This document shows, piece by piece, positions 53,349 through 62,464 of a DNA stretch of 63,713 bases. The DNA is from a candidate division KSB1 bacterium (GTDB taxonomy: Bacteria > Zhuqueibacterota > Zhuqueibacteria > Oleimicrobiales > Geothermoviventaceae). Numbering within the stretch: the first letter of the stretch is position 1; the number at the start of each line of letters is the position of its first letter. A program made the translations under genes and the position numbers. Below the pieces are notes generated by a model that did not search any database, was not told the origin of the DNA, and worked only from the letters and a program-made list of their open reading frames with translations. The DNA is taken from the NCBI GenBank assembly GCA_034506315.1, contig JAPDPT010000012.1, positions 1-63,713 on the forward strand. Reading direction: 5' to 3'.

Positions 53349-55736
53349 CTACCGAATCAGGACCATACGTCGGACGCTGCGCCAGTTACCCGCCTCTGCC
53401 ACAACGACGTAAACCCCGGACGCAAGCTCGCGTGCGTCGAACCAGATCTGGTAGAAGCCCGGCTGGAGGGTCCTGTCCAGCGGAGACGCCACCCACTTCC
53501 CGTGAGCATCGTAGATCGTGATCTTTGCCGCGCAGGGCTCGGGAACGCCGAGGCGGAGAATCGTCCCCAGATTGAACGGGTTCGGGAAGTTCGGGAATAG
53601 CGTGAACTCGCTCGGAACCTCGGTTGGGCTTTGCACAGCCAGGAGTGGCTGGAATTCGGCTATGACCACCTTGTCCCGATCCATGACCAGCGTGGCCGGA
53701 TTTGCGTTGCCGGAGAGGTCCCCGCCCCAGCCGGTGAACTGCCATCCCTCTTCCGGCACGGCGACAAGGGTAACGGTATCCCCCACGAAGTACGTCCCTC
53801 CCCTCGGGTGAAGCTCAACACGTCCTCTTCCGTTTACCCAGAGGGCAAGCTGCACCCGCGGCAAGGGCGCAAACCGGGCTATGACAAGAGTGTCTTGGGT
53901 GAGAAACAGGGAGTCCCGGAGACTGGAACCGGCGAGGCCTTTTTCCCAGCCCACGAAGTGCCATCCAGTTGCGGGTACAGCTTGAACCGTGACGCGGGAG
54001 CCTCGCGGGTAGATTCCCCCCGGGGGATCCAGCTCGACCCGTCCTTGCCCCACCACCTGTACGTGCAGCGCCACCTCGTCAAGAGCAGGGTCGAAAACAA
54101 AGACAGCCACCACGCGTTTGTTGTCGTCCACCACAAGGCTGGTCGGATTGAACGAACCGCTCAGGTCGCCCTCCCAATGGTCGAAGCGCCAATTGGGCCC
54201 GCGCTGAGCGTAGAGCTCAACCGTGGATCCTATCGGATAGCTTCCGCCCGGCGGGTTGAGCACCACCGTCCCCAGGCCGTCCACGGACACCTCGAGCCGT
54301 TTGTGGTGAGCGACGGGCACGGCGCTGTAGAAATCGACCCCGTTGCTGTAGACGTCGTTGTTTTCGAGCACGATGCCTTTGCCGGCGAGGATACGGATTC
54401 CATAGGCGTTGCCATGAACTCGGTTCTCTACCAGCCAGATATCGGTAGGGTCGCCTACCCCTCGGCCCTCCGTCCCTGGATCATGGGCGAGCAGGATGCC
54501 GATAAAACCAGGTGCCGGGTTATCGTGAATCCAATTGCCTTTGACGAACGCCCTGGGTGCATTGAGGAGGTAGATGCCTTTACCACCCGTTACCTGGCTG
54601 CCGGTAATCTCGTTGTACTCCACACGGGTATCCGGCGAGCCGAGGTAGATTTTTACCCCTTCGCGGCAATTGATCACTCGATTGTGGTGGATGTAGTTGT
54701 AGGGCCCGGAGGCATCATGGGTAGAGCCTGTATTGCCCACTCCGACGCCTGCCCCCGTCGCGACGTTTCGGATCTCATTCTCACGTATCTCGTTCAGGTA
54801 TTCATCTTCGCCGTGCAGGTCGATCGCGTCGAGAAGGATGCCGTCGAAGAAATTTCCCTGGACCAGGTTGTTGTGGGTGGCGTACTGGAGGAGGACGCCG
54901 TGCCGCAGGTACGGACCATAGAAGGAGCAACCTTCCACGAGATTGAATTTCGAGTTGTTGTTAGGAAGGCCATTGCCCAGAATGCAGACTCCGTAACCGG
55001 CCCCACCGGGGCCGACGTCTGTCGCATTGCGGAACACGCATCCCCGGACTACGACGTCGTAGCTGTTCTGCACGCGCACGCCGTGGCCGCGGAAATTCTC
55101 GACACCCACATTCTCGATCACAATGCTGTGACTTGGGCTTCCGCTGGCGTCCTCAATGCAAATGGCGTAGCGAGGTCCGCCCCCCTGGGGGTTGTTGGCC
55201 TCCGTGTTCCGGGAGTAGGCGCCCCGGAAGTCCGCGGTAAGGGTCAGATCGGAAATCACCACCTGGCTGATGCCGCGCAGCCTCAGGAACCTTTCAACCG
55301 TGGCGTCTCCATAGGCTGACTTGAGGAAGGTACTCTCGCGTCCATCGCCGCGAAGATTGACCCCCGACTTGAGGTAAATGTGCGTGCGGCTGTCACCGGA
55401 AGCCGTGGAGCGGAAGTTGTAGAATCCGGCGGGAAAGAAGATCTCGTCACCGGCACGAGCAGCTTCCAGAGCCGCCCGGATCGCGGGCAGGTCATCGTGC
55501 TCGCTGTCGGTGGGATCCGCGCCAAAGCTGAGTACGTTCAGGCTCGCCCCTCTCACGGCATTCGGTGGGGGATGAGGATGCGGACTGCCGTCCTCTTCGT
55601 AAAGGCCGGGATACTGTGCGCCGGACGATGCAGGAAGCAGAGCGGAGGCCGCGACGGAAACGAGCACCAGTTGCAGAAGGGTGACGAAATTGGGGGGCAC
55701 GGAAAGGGCGCTTTTTACTCCCCTCCTGGGATTCAT
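53349..55736 (-). CDS. Secreted right-handed beta-helix protein with InlB-like repeats and sorting tail
   Basis: A 795-residue secreted protein. A signal peptide (about 15-42, ending SSGAQ) leads to a pectate-lyase-like beta-helix region: LNVLSFGADPTDSEHDDLPA near 60 and many N-x-I/V-x-x-N-x rungs to about residue 480. Three InlB-like repeats follow (about 485-705), each with VELDPPGG-type and GW-x-F-x-x-W-x-G-D-L segments. The C-terminus has FPNFPNPFNLGTILRLG and a FlgD-like/Por-type sorting end. I chose ATG 55736; ATG 55784 is an alternative. No lyase active-site residues are obvious, so it may bind or decorate polysaccharide. Convergent with the island, 29 bases away. Confidence 0.85.
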   Translation of the reverse strand: MNPRRGVKSALSVPPNFVTLLQLVLVSVAASALLPASSGAQYPGLYEEDGSPHPHPPPNAVRGASLNVLSFGADPTDSEHDDLPAIRAALEAARAGDEIFFPAGFYNFRSTASGDSRTHIYLKSGVNLRGDGRESTFLKSAYGDATVERFLRLRGISQVVISDLTLTADFRGAYSRNTEANNPQGGGPRYAICIEDASGSPSHSIVIENVGVENFRGHGVRVQNSYDVVVRGCVFRNATDVGPGGAGYGVCILGNGLPNNNSKFNLVEGCSFYGPYLRHGVLLQYATHNNLVQGNFFDGILLDAIDLHGEDEYLNEIRENEIRNVATGAGVGVGNTGSTHDASGPYNYIHHNRVINCREGVKIYLGSPDTRVEYNEITGSQVTGGKGIYLLNAPRAFVKGNWIHDNPAPGFIGILLAHDPGTEGRGVGDPTDIWLVENRVHGNAYGIRILAGKGIVLENNDVYSNGVDFYSAVPVAHHKRLEVSVDGLGTVVLNPPGGSYPIGSTVELYAQRGPNWRFDHWEGDLSGSFNPTSLVVDDNKRVVAVFVFDPALDEVALHVQVVGQGRVELDPPGGIYPRGSRVTVQAVPATGWHFVGWEKGLAGSSLRDSLFLTQDTLVIARFAPLPRVQLALWVNGRGRVELHPRGGTYFVGDTVTLVAVPEEGWQFTGWGGDLSGNANPATLVMDRDKVVIAEFQPLLAVQSPTEVPSEFTLFPNFPNPFNLGTILRLGVPEPCAAKITIYDAHGKWVASPLDRTLQPGFYQIWFDARELASGVYVVVAEAGNWRSVRRMVLIR

Positions 55737-55855
55737 CCCTTCGTTGCCTCGCACGTTCCCGGAGTAGATGTTTGCGCGACCCATTTCCACACGACCTCGC
55801 ACCAAAACTGCCGCCCTTCTCGGTTGAAATTCCTCTCCCTGGACCTGGCCTACGG

Positions 55856-58066
55856 CTAACGCACAACGGTGACCTGCTTGGTGGCTGAATACGGCCCGCT
55901 GCGCACCTGGCACAGGTAGATCCCTGAGGGGAGCTGTGTCCCATCCAGCCGGAGAAGATGTTCGCCGGCCGGCAACTCCCCGTAATGGTGCACAAGAACA
56001 AGGTGCCCGCGCGAGTCAAAAACAGTCAGGTCTGTACGCAAGCGCAGCGGGAGACAGACGGGGATCATGGTCGTGCCGTTGCACGGATTGGGGAAGCACG
56101 GGCCCAGGACGAACCGCTGCGGAATTGTCCAGGGTTCCCAAACCCGGGTTTCCCTTTCGAACGTAGCCAGCACCACCTTGTCCCTGTCCATTACCAGCAC
56201 AGCCGGGTTGTCGCTGCCCTCGAGGTCGCCTCCCCATTCCTTGAAGCGCCAACCGAGCTCGGGGACCGCAGTGACGGTCACCCGGGTTCCCTCAGGGTAG
56301 ACCCCGCCAGGAGGGTCCAGCTCCACGTGACCGCCCGAAGAGAACACGAAGACGCGCAGTGTGTACGTGGCGGCCGAGATCTGCTGGAATACAGCCCGCA
56401 CCATCGCGTCGTTTGCAAGAGTGATCGAAGCCTGAGGGTCCACGCCGGAAAGATCCCCTTCCCAGTGGGAGAAGCGCCAGCCGGGGGACGGTACTGCAAC
56501 CACCCGCACGGGAGTTTCCGCCTCGTAGACCTGACCGGCAGGGTCCAGCACGATTTCTCCCTGCCCGACGGTCTGGAGCCCCAGAAAGACCGGATGTAGT
56601 TCAACCATCCAGCTCGGTCCGACGTCCTCAGGGCGGAGCGGTCTTCGCAGGATAGGCGAGCCGGAGACTTCGTCTGCCCCAACATCCTTCCGCTCGTCGC
56701 GGGGCTGTCCATCCATATCCTCCCGAACGAAGGTGTAGTCGCCCACCGCGGAGTCGATAGCTGGACTATCGGGGGCAGGGCGCCAGAGCCCATCTTCGGT
56801 CGGCTGCAGACGAGGATCTTCAAACCGAATCCCGGGGGTAGGGGGGAGGCCCAGCTTCGATCCCCAGAACAGATTGCCTTCCCAGATTGTGCCCACGGGC
56901 TCGCTTTCTAAGCGGACGACCTGGTAGCTTGTCTGAACAAGGTTGTTGGCAAACGTACATGCCTCGGGACTCAGGGTCTGCTGCGGATCTTCCCCGAACC
57001 CGATCAGGATGGATACGCGACAGTCCACAAACGTATTGAATGCGATCAGAGCCCGCTTCACCTGGAAATATCCTTCGGGCGGTGAATGGGGAATACCGTC
57101 CATTAACGTCAGGGCTGCGCGATAGTTATCACCGTAAAGGCCGCAGAAGTAGTTGTTCAGGATTCGGTGATCTTCGCCTGTGACCCGAACACCTCCGGCC
57201 CGAGGGTTTCGATTGCCAAAGAAGAAGTTGCCCTCGACCACATTTCGATGTCCGTGACGAAGGGTGAGGGCCCCTTCGCATTCCACGAACGTGTTGTACC
57301 GATAAACGTTGCCGCAGCTTTTGCTGGAAATGATCTCGGATTCCCCGTTACACTGCTCGAAATAATTGAACTCCACCGTGGTGTACGAGTCGTACATTGC
57401 CCAGTCGCTTGTTCCGACGCGGATTGTCTCGCCTCCGTTCGTACCCAGCTCAGGCCTCCGGGCGAAGTAATTATGGTCGATCCGATGATAGTTCGGCTGC
57501 GAAGAAAGCCAGACCACCAGGGTCGTGCCAATGTTCTCTTTTCCTTCGAAGTAGCAATGATCTACCCGGTTGTGCGTGCCGTAGAGAGAGACCCACTTAC
57601 AGTCCACGGACTTGTTGGGCGGATTGTAGTCCACGAAACTACAGTTCGTCAGGCGGGAGTGATGGGCCTGCTGACTTCCGTACCGAAACTCCACAACGGC
57701 GCCGGACTGGGTGTATCCACCCACAAACCGCAGCCCGTCTACGAGGAGAAACTCGCCGGCAATGCGCAGCACCGAGCTCCCCGTGAGGAACACGTGCCCT
57801 GGGTTCTCGGCCCGCAGTACGATGGAGTCGCTCGCTGTTCCATTCGCCCGGAAGATCAAATTCGCGTCTTTCCAGATGCCGTTGGCGAGGGTCACCGTAT
57901 CGCCGGGGGCGAGCTTGCGCACCGCGTCATTAAACTCGCTCAGATTGTGGACCAAGTAGTCCGTGGCCCTGGCAGGCTGGCTTGCGCACGTCAGGGCTCC
58001 GAGCAGGAGAAGGCCCCACCGGGTACGGCTCGCCGATCCCGCTTTTCCGCGCCAACTTGCGCTCAC
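55856..58066 (-). CDS. Polysaccharide lyase family 6-like (chondroitinase B/alginate lyase) secreted enzyme
   Basis: A 736-residue secreted lyase. A signal peptide (about 18-33, ending PARA) is followed by a parallel beta-helix. The PL6 signature NGESEIISSKSCGNVYRYN carries two Glu (E242, E244) for calcium and Lys K249. LRHGHRNVVEGNFFFGNR carries Arg R270, 21 residues later, the same spacing as the Lys/Arg pair of PL6 chondroitinase B. Two InlB-like repeats (about 520-660) and a FlgD-like/Por-type tail with CFPNPCNGTTMIPV follow. The substrate, probably a uronate polymer such as alginate or a glycosaminoglycan, cannot be fixed. I chose GTG 58066 because a terminator lies at 58263-58291 between this gene and the longer possible start. 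Confidence 0.88.
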   Translation of the reverse strand: MSASWRGKAGSASRTRWGLLLLGALTCASQPARATDYLVHNLSEFNDAVRKLAPGDTVTLANGIWKDANLIFRANGTASDSIVLRAENPGHVFLTGSSVLRIAGEFLLVDGLRFVGGYTQSGAVVEFRYGSQQAHHSRLTNCSFVDYNPPNKSVDCKWVSLYGTHNRVDHCYFEGKENIGTTLVVWLSSQPNYHRIDHNYFARRPELGTNGGETIRVGTSDWAMYDSYTTVEFNYFEQCNGESEIISSKSCGNVYRYNTFVECEGALTLRHGHRNVVEGNFFFGNRNPRAGGVRVTGEDHRILNNYFCGLYGDNYRAALTLMDGIPHSPPEGYFQVKRALIAFNTFVDCRVSILIGFGEDPQQTLSPEACTFANNLVQTSYQVVRLESEPVGTIWEGNLFWGSKLGLPPTPGIRFEDPRLQPTEDGLWRPAPDSPAIDSAVGDYTFVREDMDGQPRDERKDVGADEVSGSPILRRPLRPEDVGPSWMVELHPVFLGLQTVGQGEIVLDPAGQVYEAETPVRVVAVPSPGWRFSHWEGDLSGVDPQASITLANDAMVRAVFQQISAATYTLRVFVFSSGGHVELDPPGGVYPEGTRVTVTAVPELGWRFKEWGGDLEGSDNPAVLVMDRDKVVLATFERETRVWEPWTIPQRFVLGPCFPNPCNGTTMIPVCLPLRLRTDLTVFDSRGHLVLVHHYGELPAGEHLLRLDGTQLPSGIYLCQVRSGPYSATKQVTVVR

Positions 58067-58262
58067 CCGCTTCGACGAGCAGCGCTTCGGCCTACGTCGG
58101 CCGGCGCGTTCGTACGGGGGAGCTGGTCCGTCATCTCTTGAAGAGCTTGCGTCGCGTAAGGGTGTACCCGTTTCCCCCGTGCGGGACTCTTCAGCCCCCG
58201 CAACCAGACTGTACTTTCGTTCCGGCCGATACCGTGACACCTTCGTGCCCCTTGCCTGTGGG

Positions 58263-58291
58263 AAAAGGCCGCGCCCCATCAGGACGCGGCC
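58263..58291 (-). terminator. Intrinsic terminator after the 1,345-residue beta-helix gene
   Basis: On the minus strand GGCCGCG and CGCGGCC form a seven-base-pair stem with an 11-base loop, followed by four T. It starts about 38 bases after the stop codon, so the downstream lyase gene is probably transcribed separately. Confidence 0.78.
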
Positions 58292-58329
58292 CCTTCGGTT
58301 ATTCTCTTCCCAAGAACTCGCTGCGTGCA

Positions 58330-61300
58330 TTACTTCATGAGCACCAGCTTCCTCGCTGCCGTGAAGTCACCGGAGCGAAGGACGTACACGTAGATGCCGG
58401 AGGCAAGCGAGCTCCCGTTTAGCTTCACTTCGTGGGAGCCAGCTCCGAGATCGGCGTCCAAGATGGTCGCGATGAGGCTGCCTCGCGTGTCATACAGCTT
58501 GAGGGTCGTATGGCCCGCCTTAGGCAGATCAAACCGGATCGTGGTCACTGGGTTGAACGGATTGGGGTAATTCTGCCAGAGGACGTAAGTCGTTGGCAAC
58601 TCGCGCGCCGAGGCCTGGACTCCAACCGGCGGGTTTGTGGCCCAGCGCAGGTCGCCGAGGGCCGTCCCGTCGTGGGCCAGGCCATAGAGAGGAGAGCCGG
58701 GGAGCAAGGTGAAGTCCCCGTGATCCGGGTCGGCAAACATCGGGTCGAAGCCCCAAATCGTGGTGGTGTCAACGTAGCCGCCCTTCGGTGCTTCGATGGG
58801 CACACGCTTCACCCGGAACGTGTCGATGTGCGAGACCACCGTCCCAGCCCCTTGCGCCTCGATGAGGTCGTCGTCGCGGCCGTGGCCCGAGGTGCGGCTC
58901 TTGGCGATAATCAGGTCTCGGACCACAGCGCCACTGCTGTTCTTCAGGTAGATGACCCTGGTGGCCGTGTTGTAGAATGTGAGGTGTTCCAGAATCACGG
59001 GCGGATCCGGCGTGGCCGGGTTGGCGTCCGAATAGTACCGCACGGCTTCGGCGTCAATGTTGACGAAGGTGCAGTTGCGTACGATGAGCGTATCCAATGC
59101 GCGGTCCGTCGCCCATTTCTCGGTGTCGGAAATGCGCAGGGCCTCGTAGCCGATGTTCTGGAACGTGCAGTTCTCGAACCGTACGGTGCCGGCGCGGACG
59201 CCCACGTCGATCTTGAAGGCGTGCCCATCGGCGTTCGGGTCCTTCCTCTCGTACAGGTTTCGAAACTCGCAGTCGATCACCGTTACATTGGCGCCCGGTC
59301 TGACGGAATCTCCGCCCTCGTAGTGGCGCATCCGGATTCCGTATTTCATTCCGTGGCTGAGGGGATGCCCGCCGTCGACGATCACGCCAATGAGGGTGAA
59401 GTCGTCGAACACCCGGAAAATGTCCAAGTTGCTGGCCTCGGGGTCGCTATTGGTAACGATAGGCTTCTGTTCGAGCCCCGGTTTGGCCATGATGACCAGC
59501 GGCGCGCGGACATCCACATTCTCCGTGCTGCGGGAGGTGTAGAGGCCGCCCGGTACAGTCAGGACGAGGGTGTCGATCGTGCTATTGTTATTGGCGAACT
59601 CCACAGCGTCCCTGAGGTCCCAGGTGGTATCGACTTCCAGGCGCCGCACACCCAGTTGAATCTCGGAGAAGACGGCCGTAACGTTCTTATTGGAGTCCAT
59701 GACCAGGGTGTCGGGGTTCTCTGCCCCAGTGAGGTCACCCGCCCATCCGGCAAATTGCCACCCGAGCGCCGGTTGGGCGCGCAGGATCACGACCTGGCTG
59801 CTATCGTAGGTCCCGGTGACCGAGGGCGGGGTTACAACGACCGTCCCCATCCCGACCGTTGCCACCTGCAGGGTGAACTGCGGGAGCACGCTTGCGAACA
59901 CCGCTACCACGGTCATGTTGGAATCGAGCGCAAAGCTGATGGGGTTGACAGTGCCGGAGATGTCGCCTCTCCATTCCACGAAACGCCAGGTTGCGGTGTC
60001 CGGAATGGCCGTCAAGGTGACCACGGTACCCTGATCGTACGTCCCGCTTTCGGATGGCTGGGGCTCGACCTGGACGTGCCCGTGGCCAACGGTCTGGACC
60101 GTGAGGCGTACCTGAGGCGTGGTGCTGCGGAAAACGGCCACAACCGTTTGATCCTGGTCCATGATGACCGTGACGGGATTGGCGTTGGGTGGGAAGCCGG
60201 GCTGAACGTTGCCGATCCAGCGGGCCAGTTCCCAGCCTTGCTCCGGAACCGCGGTCAGGGTGACCACCGTACCCGGATCGTACTGGTAACCTGGGGGGTC
60301 TACAAGGACCGTGCCCTGGCCTTGAATCTCCACGGTGAGCCTGAGCTTGGCGAATTCCACGGCCCACCGCAGGTCGCCCATGGCCAGGCCGTCATCGGCA
60401 GCTCCTCGAACAGGAGAGTCCGGGGCCAGGGTGTAGTCTTTCTGAGCCGGGTTCGCGTACTTGGGGTCGACGCCCATCATCCCCGGTCCTTTTGTGGCGC
60501 CGCCGACAAGACCGATGGGACGCACGCCGAAAGTGTCGCAGTAGCTGATCGTGGAGCTACCGTAGAGCTTCATGGACTCCGTAGCTCCCCCCTTCTGCCG
60601 CGTGAAGATCGAATTCTTGATCTGGACATCGGTGACGTCCACGGGGTAGATAATCCGCTTGTTCTGGCCGGAGCCAATGCTGATGGAGTCGAAGGTGCAG
60701 TGATTGATGCGGACCACCGGGTTGCTGTACTGAAGGTACAGGGCCTCGCGGCCAATCGTCGTGAAGGTACAGTTGTAAATATCCACGTACTGGACAATCG
60801 GGCCGCCGGCCTCCGTCGACTCGCGCAGACACACAGCTTCGTAACCGGCTTCGTCAAGGATCGAATTGTGGATGATCACCGTATCCAGGAATACCTTGGA
60901 GTAGCCCTTGATCAGCGCCTCTTTCGTGTGGTGCAGCACGCAGTCGTAGATCTTCAGGTTGCAGTGGAAGGTGGAGTCCACCTGGGGCAGACCGTAGGGT
61001 GTGCGCACGATGTTCTTCGCAAAGGGGGCACCGCCGTCGACCATGCGGCCGTCCAGGTCCAGGCCGATCAGGGTCAGACTGCCGCCCTTTGCGATCTCAA
61101 ACAGGCGAGCGCTGGTGGCGTCGCTCTTGGTGATGCGCACTATGGGTCGCCTCTCCAGTCCTGCCTTTGCCCGGATAGTGAGCTTCTTATCGACCACTAG
61201 CCTGTCCGTGGACGATTCCGTGTAAAGGCCTCCCGAGTCGACGAGCTCGAGAGTATCGCCGTCGGCTGCAGCCTCCATAGCGGCGCGGAGGGTACCATCT

Positions 61301-62367
61301 CCGGCCACGACCGGATGGACAACAGGACCGGCAAGCCGCGGCTCCCAGCGCAAATCGCCCATGGCCCGTCCGTCATCTGCCATCCCCAGAACGGGCGAGT
61401 CGAGCGCGAGCGTGTAGTCCTTCTGTGCGGGATTCGTGTACTTGGGGTCCACCCCCAGCATCCCGGGTCCCTTCGTGGCGTTATCCACAAGCGCGATGGG
61501 GAAGACGTTGAAGGTGTCGCAGTAACTGATACTGGAGTTGCCGTACAGTTTCATCGACTGGCCGACGGTGCCGAGCTGGTTCGTGAAGATCGAATTCCTG
61601 ATCTGCACATCGGTCACATTGACAGGATAGAGGATGCGCTTGTTCTCGCGGCAGCTAATGGAATCGAAGGTGCAGTGGTTGATACGAACCGTCGGGTTGC
61701 TGAACTCGATGTAGAGGGCCTCGCGGCCGATCTTCGTGAAGGTGCAATTCTCGATGTCCACGTATTGCACGATAGGACCACCCGCCGTGCTGGATTCGCG
61801 GAGGCAGATGGCTTCGTAGAGGGCCTCGTCCAAGATGGAGTTGTGGACAATCACCGTGTCGAGAAAGACCTTGGAATACCCCTTGATCAATGCCTCTCTG
61901 GTGTGATGAAGGAGACAGTCGTAGATTTTCAGGCTACAATGGAATGTGGAGTCGAGCTCGGCTAAGCCTGAGGGTGTGCGAACGATGTTCTTGGCGAACG
62001 GGGCTCCTCCGTCTACCATGCGGCCGTCCAGGTCGAGGCCGATCAGGGTAAGGCTGCCACCCTTGGCGATCTCGAAGAGGCGTGCACTGGTGGCATCGCT
62101 CTTGGTGATGCGTACAACAGGCCGCCTTTCCAGGCCCGACTTAGCCCGAATGGTCAGCCTCTTGCCGACGATCAGTTTCTCCGTGGACGATTCGGTGTAG
62201 AGGCCGCCGGAGTCCACAAGCTCCAGGGTATCACCGTCCGCCGCAGCCTGGATGGCGGCCAAGAGAGTGCCCTCACCGGAAACCACCTGATGTACCGTTT
62301 GGGCACTGGCCATCCCCACGGCCAAGAGGACGAGAAGGCCCGCTGTCCAAAGCGATCTCGGCTTCAT
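58330..62367 (-). CDS. Giant secreted beta-helix protein with internal duplication, InlB-like repeats and sorting tail
   Basis: A 1,345-residue secreted protein. A signal peptide (about 1-22, ending ASAQ) is followed by two near-identical beta-helix modules (about 25-341 and 350-668), then three InlB-like repeats (about 675-900, each with a GTV-x-T-x-P and W-x-F-x-x-W-x-G-x pattern), a third, diverged beta-helix module (about 905-1245) and a C-terminal tail with NYPNPFNPVTTIRFDLPKAG, a FlgD-like/Por-type sorting domain. I see no catalytic residues of a known lyase, so adhesion or polysaccharide binding is more likely than cleavage. I chose ATG 62367, with GGAGGG five bases upstream; the frame extends only to a TTG at 62379. 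Confidence 0.87.
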   Translation of the reverse strand: MKPRSLWTAGLLVLLAVGMASAQTVHQVVSGEGTLLAAIQAAADGDTLELVDSGGLYTESSTEKLIVGKRLTIRAKSGLERRPVVRITKSDATSARLFEIAKGGSLTLIGLDLDGRMVDGGAPFAKNIVRTPSGLAELDSTFHCSLKIYDCLLHHTREALIKGYSKVFLDTVIVHNSILDEALYEAICLRESSTAGGPIVQYVDIENCTFTKIGREALYIEFSNPTVRINHCTFDSISCRENKRILYPVNVTDVQIRNSIFTNQLGTVGQSMKLYGNSSISYCDTFNVFPIALVDNATKGPGMLGVDPKYTNPAQKDYTLALDSPVLGMADDGRAMGDLRWEPRLAGPVVHPVVAGDGTLRAAMEAAADGDTLELVDSGGLYTESSTDRLVVDKKLTIRAKAGLERRPIVRITKSDATSARLFEIAKGGSLTLIGLDLDGRMVDGGAPFAKNIVRTPYGLPQVDSTFHCNLKIYDCVLHHTKEALIKGYSKVFLDTVIIHNSILDEAGYEAVCLRESTEAGGPIVQYVDIYNCTFTTIGREALYLQYSNPVVRINHCTFDSISIGSGQNKRIIYPVDVTDVQIKNSIFTRQKGGATESMKLYGSSTISYCDTFGVRPIGLVGGATKGPGMMGVDPKYANPAQKDYTLAPDSPVRGAADDGLAMGDLRWAVEFAKLRLTVEIQGQGTVLVDPPGYQYDPGTVVTLTAVPEQGWELARWIGNVQPGFPPNANPVTVIMDQDQTVVAVFRSTTPQVRLTVQTVGHGHVQVEPQPSESGTYDQGTVVTLTAIPDTATWRFVEWRGDISGTVNPISFALDSNMTVVAVFASVLPQFTLQVATVGMGTVVVTPPSVTGTYDSSQVVILRAQPALGWQFAGWAGDLTGAENPDTLVMDSNKNVTAVFSEIQLGVRRLEVDTTWDLRDAVEFANNNSTIDTLVLTVPGGLYTSRSTENVDVRAPLVIMAKPGLEQKPIVTNSDPEASNLDIFRVFDDFTLIGVIVDGGHPLSHGMKYGIRMRHYEGGDSVRPGANVTVIDCEFRNLYERKDPNADGHAFKIDVGVRAGTVRFENCTFQNIGYEALRISDTEKWATDRALDTLIVRNCTFVNIDAEAVRYYSDANPATPDPPVILEHLTFYNTATRVIYLKNSSGAVVRDLIIAKSRTSGHGRDDDLIEAQGAGTVVSHIDTFRVKRVPIEAPKGGYVDTTTIWGFDPMFADPDHGDFTLLPGSPLYGLAHDGTALGDLRWATNPPVGVQASARELPTTYVLWQNYPNPFNPVTTIRFDLPKAGHTTLKLYDTRGSLIATILDADLGAGSHEVKLNGSSLASGIYVYVLRSGDFTAARKLVLMK
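60364..61320 (-). repeat. Internal duplication, copy 2 (second beta-helix module)
   Basis: 319 codons, matched almost residue for residue to copy 1 (61345-62295). Shared blocks include DGDTLELVDSGGLYTESST and SDATSARLFEIAKGGSLTLI. It differs by a two-residue insertion (SIGSGQNKR against SCRENKR) and scattered substitutions. DNA similarity is also high, so the duplication is recent. Confidence 0.85.
61345..62295 (-). repeat. Internal duplication, copy 1 (first beta-helix module)
   Basis: 317 codons right after the signal peptide, from VHQVVSGEG to MGDLRW, matching copy 2 (60364-61320). Both copies start with the same VH-x-VV-x-G-x-GTL pattern and end in GDLRW, so the unit boundaries are clear. 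Confidence 0.85.
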
Positions 62368-62442
62368 CTTGCCCTCCAAGTTGTTGGCTCGCTCTCACCT
62401 CTGTTCGCTCCCGTCAAATCGCGGGGCTTTCGCGCTTTGTGA

Positions 62443-62464
62443 CCGGAACGTGCGTCTTCCGGTT
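62443..62464. repeat. Inverted repeat at the end of the truncated beta-helix gene
   Basis: ACCGGAA (62443-62449) and TTCCGGT (62458-62464) form a perfect seven-base-pair stem with an eight-base loop overlapping the stop codon of the minus-strand gene. No T tract follows on the minus strand, so its role in termination is doubtful. Confidence 0.4.

Noticed and set aside
53631-55319. 562-codon plus-strand ORF opposite the first beta-helix gene
   Set aside because: Same reason: a stop-free shadow of a repeat protein, without motifs.
58432-61200. 922-codon plus-strand ORF opposite the giant beta-helix gene
   Set aside because: Val, Asp, His and Arg-rich product with no domain; it mirrors the repeat structure of the real minus-strand gene.
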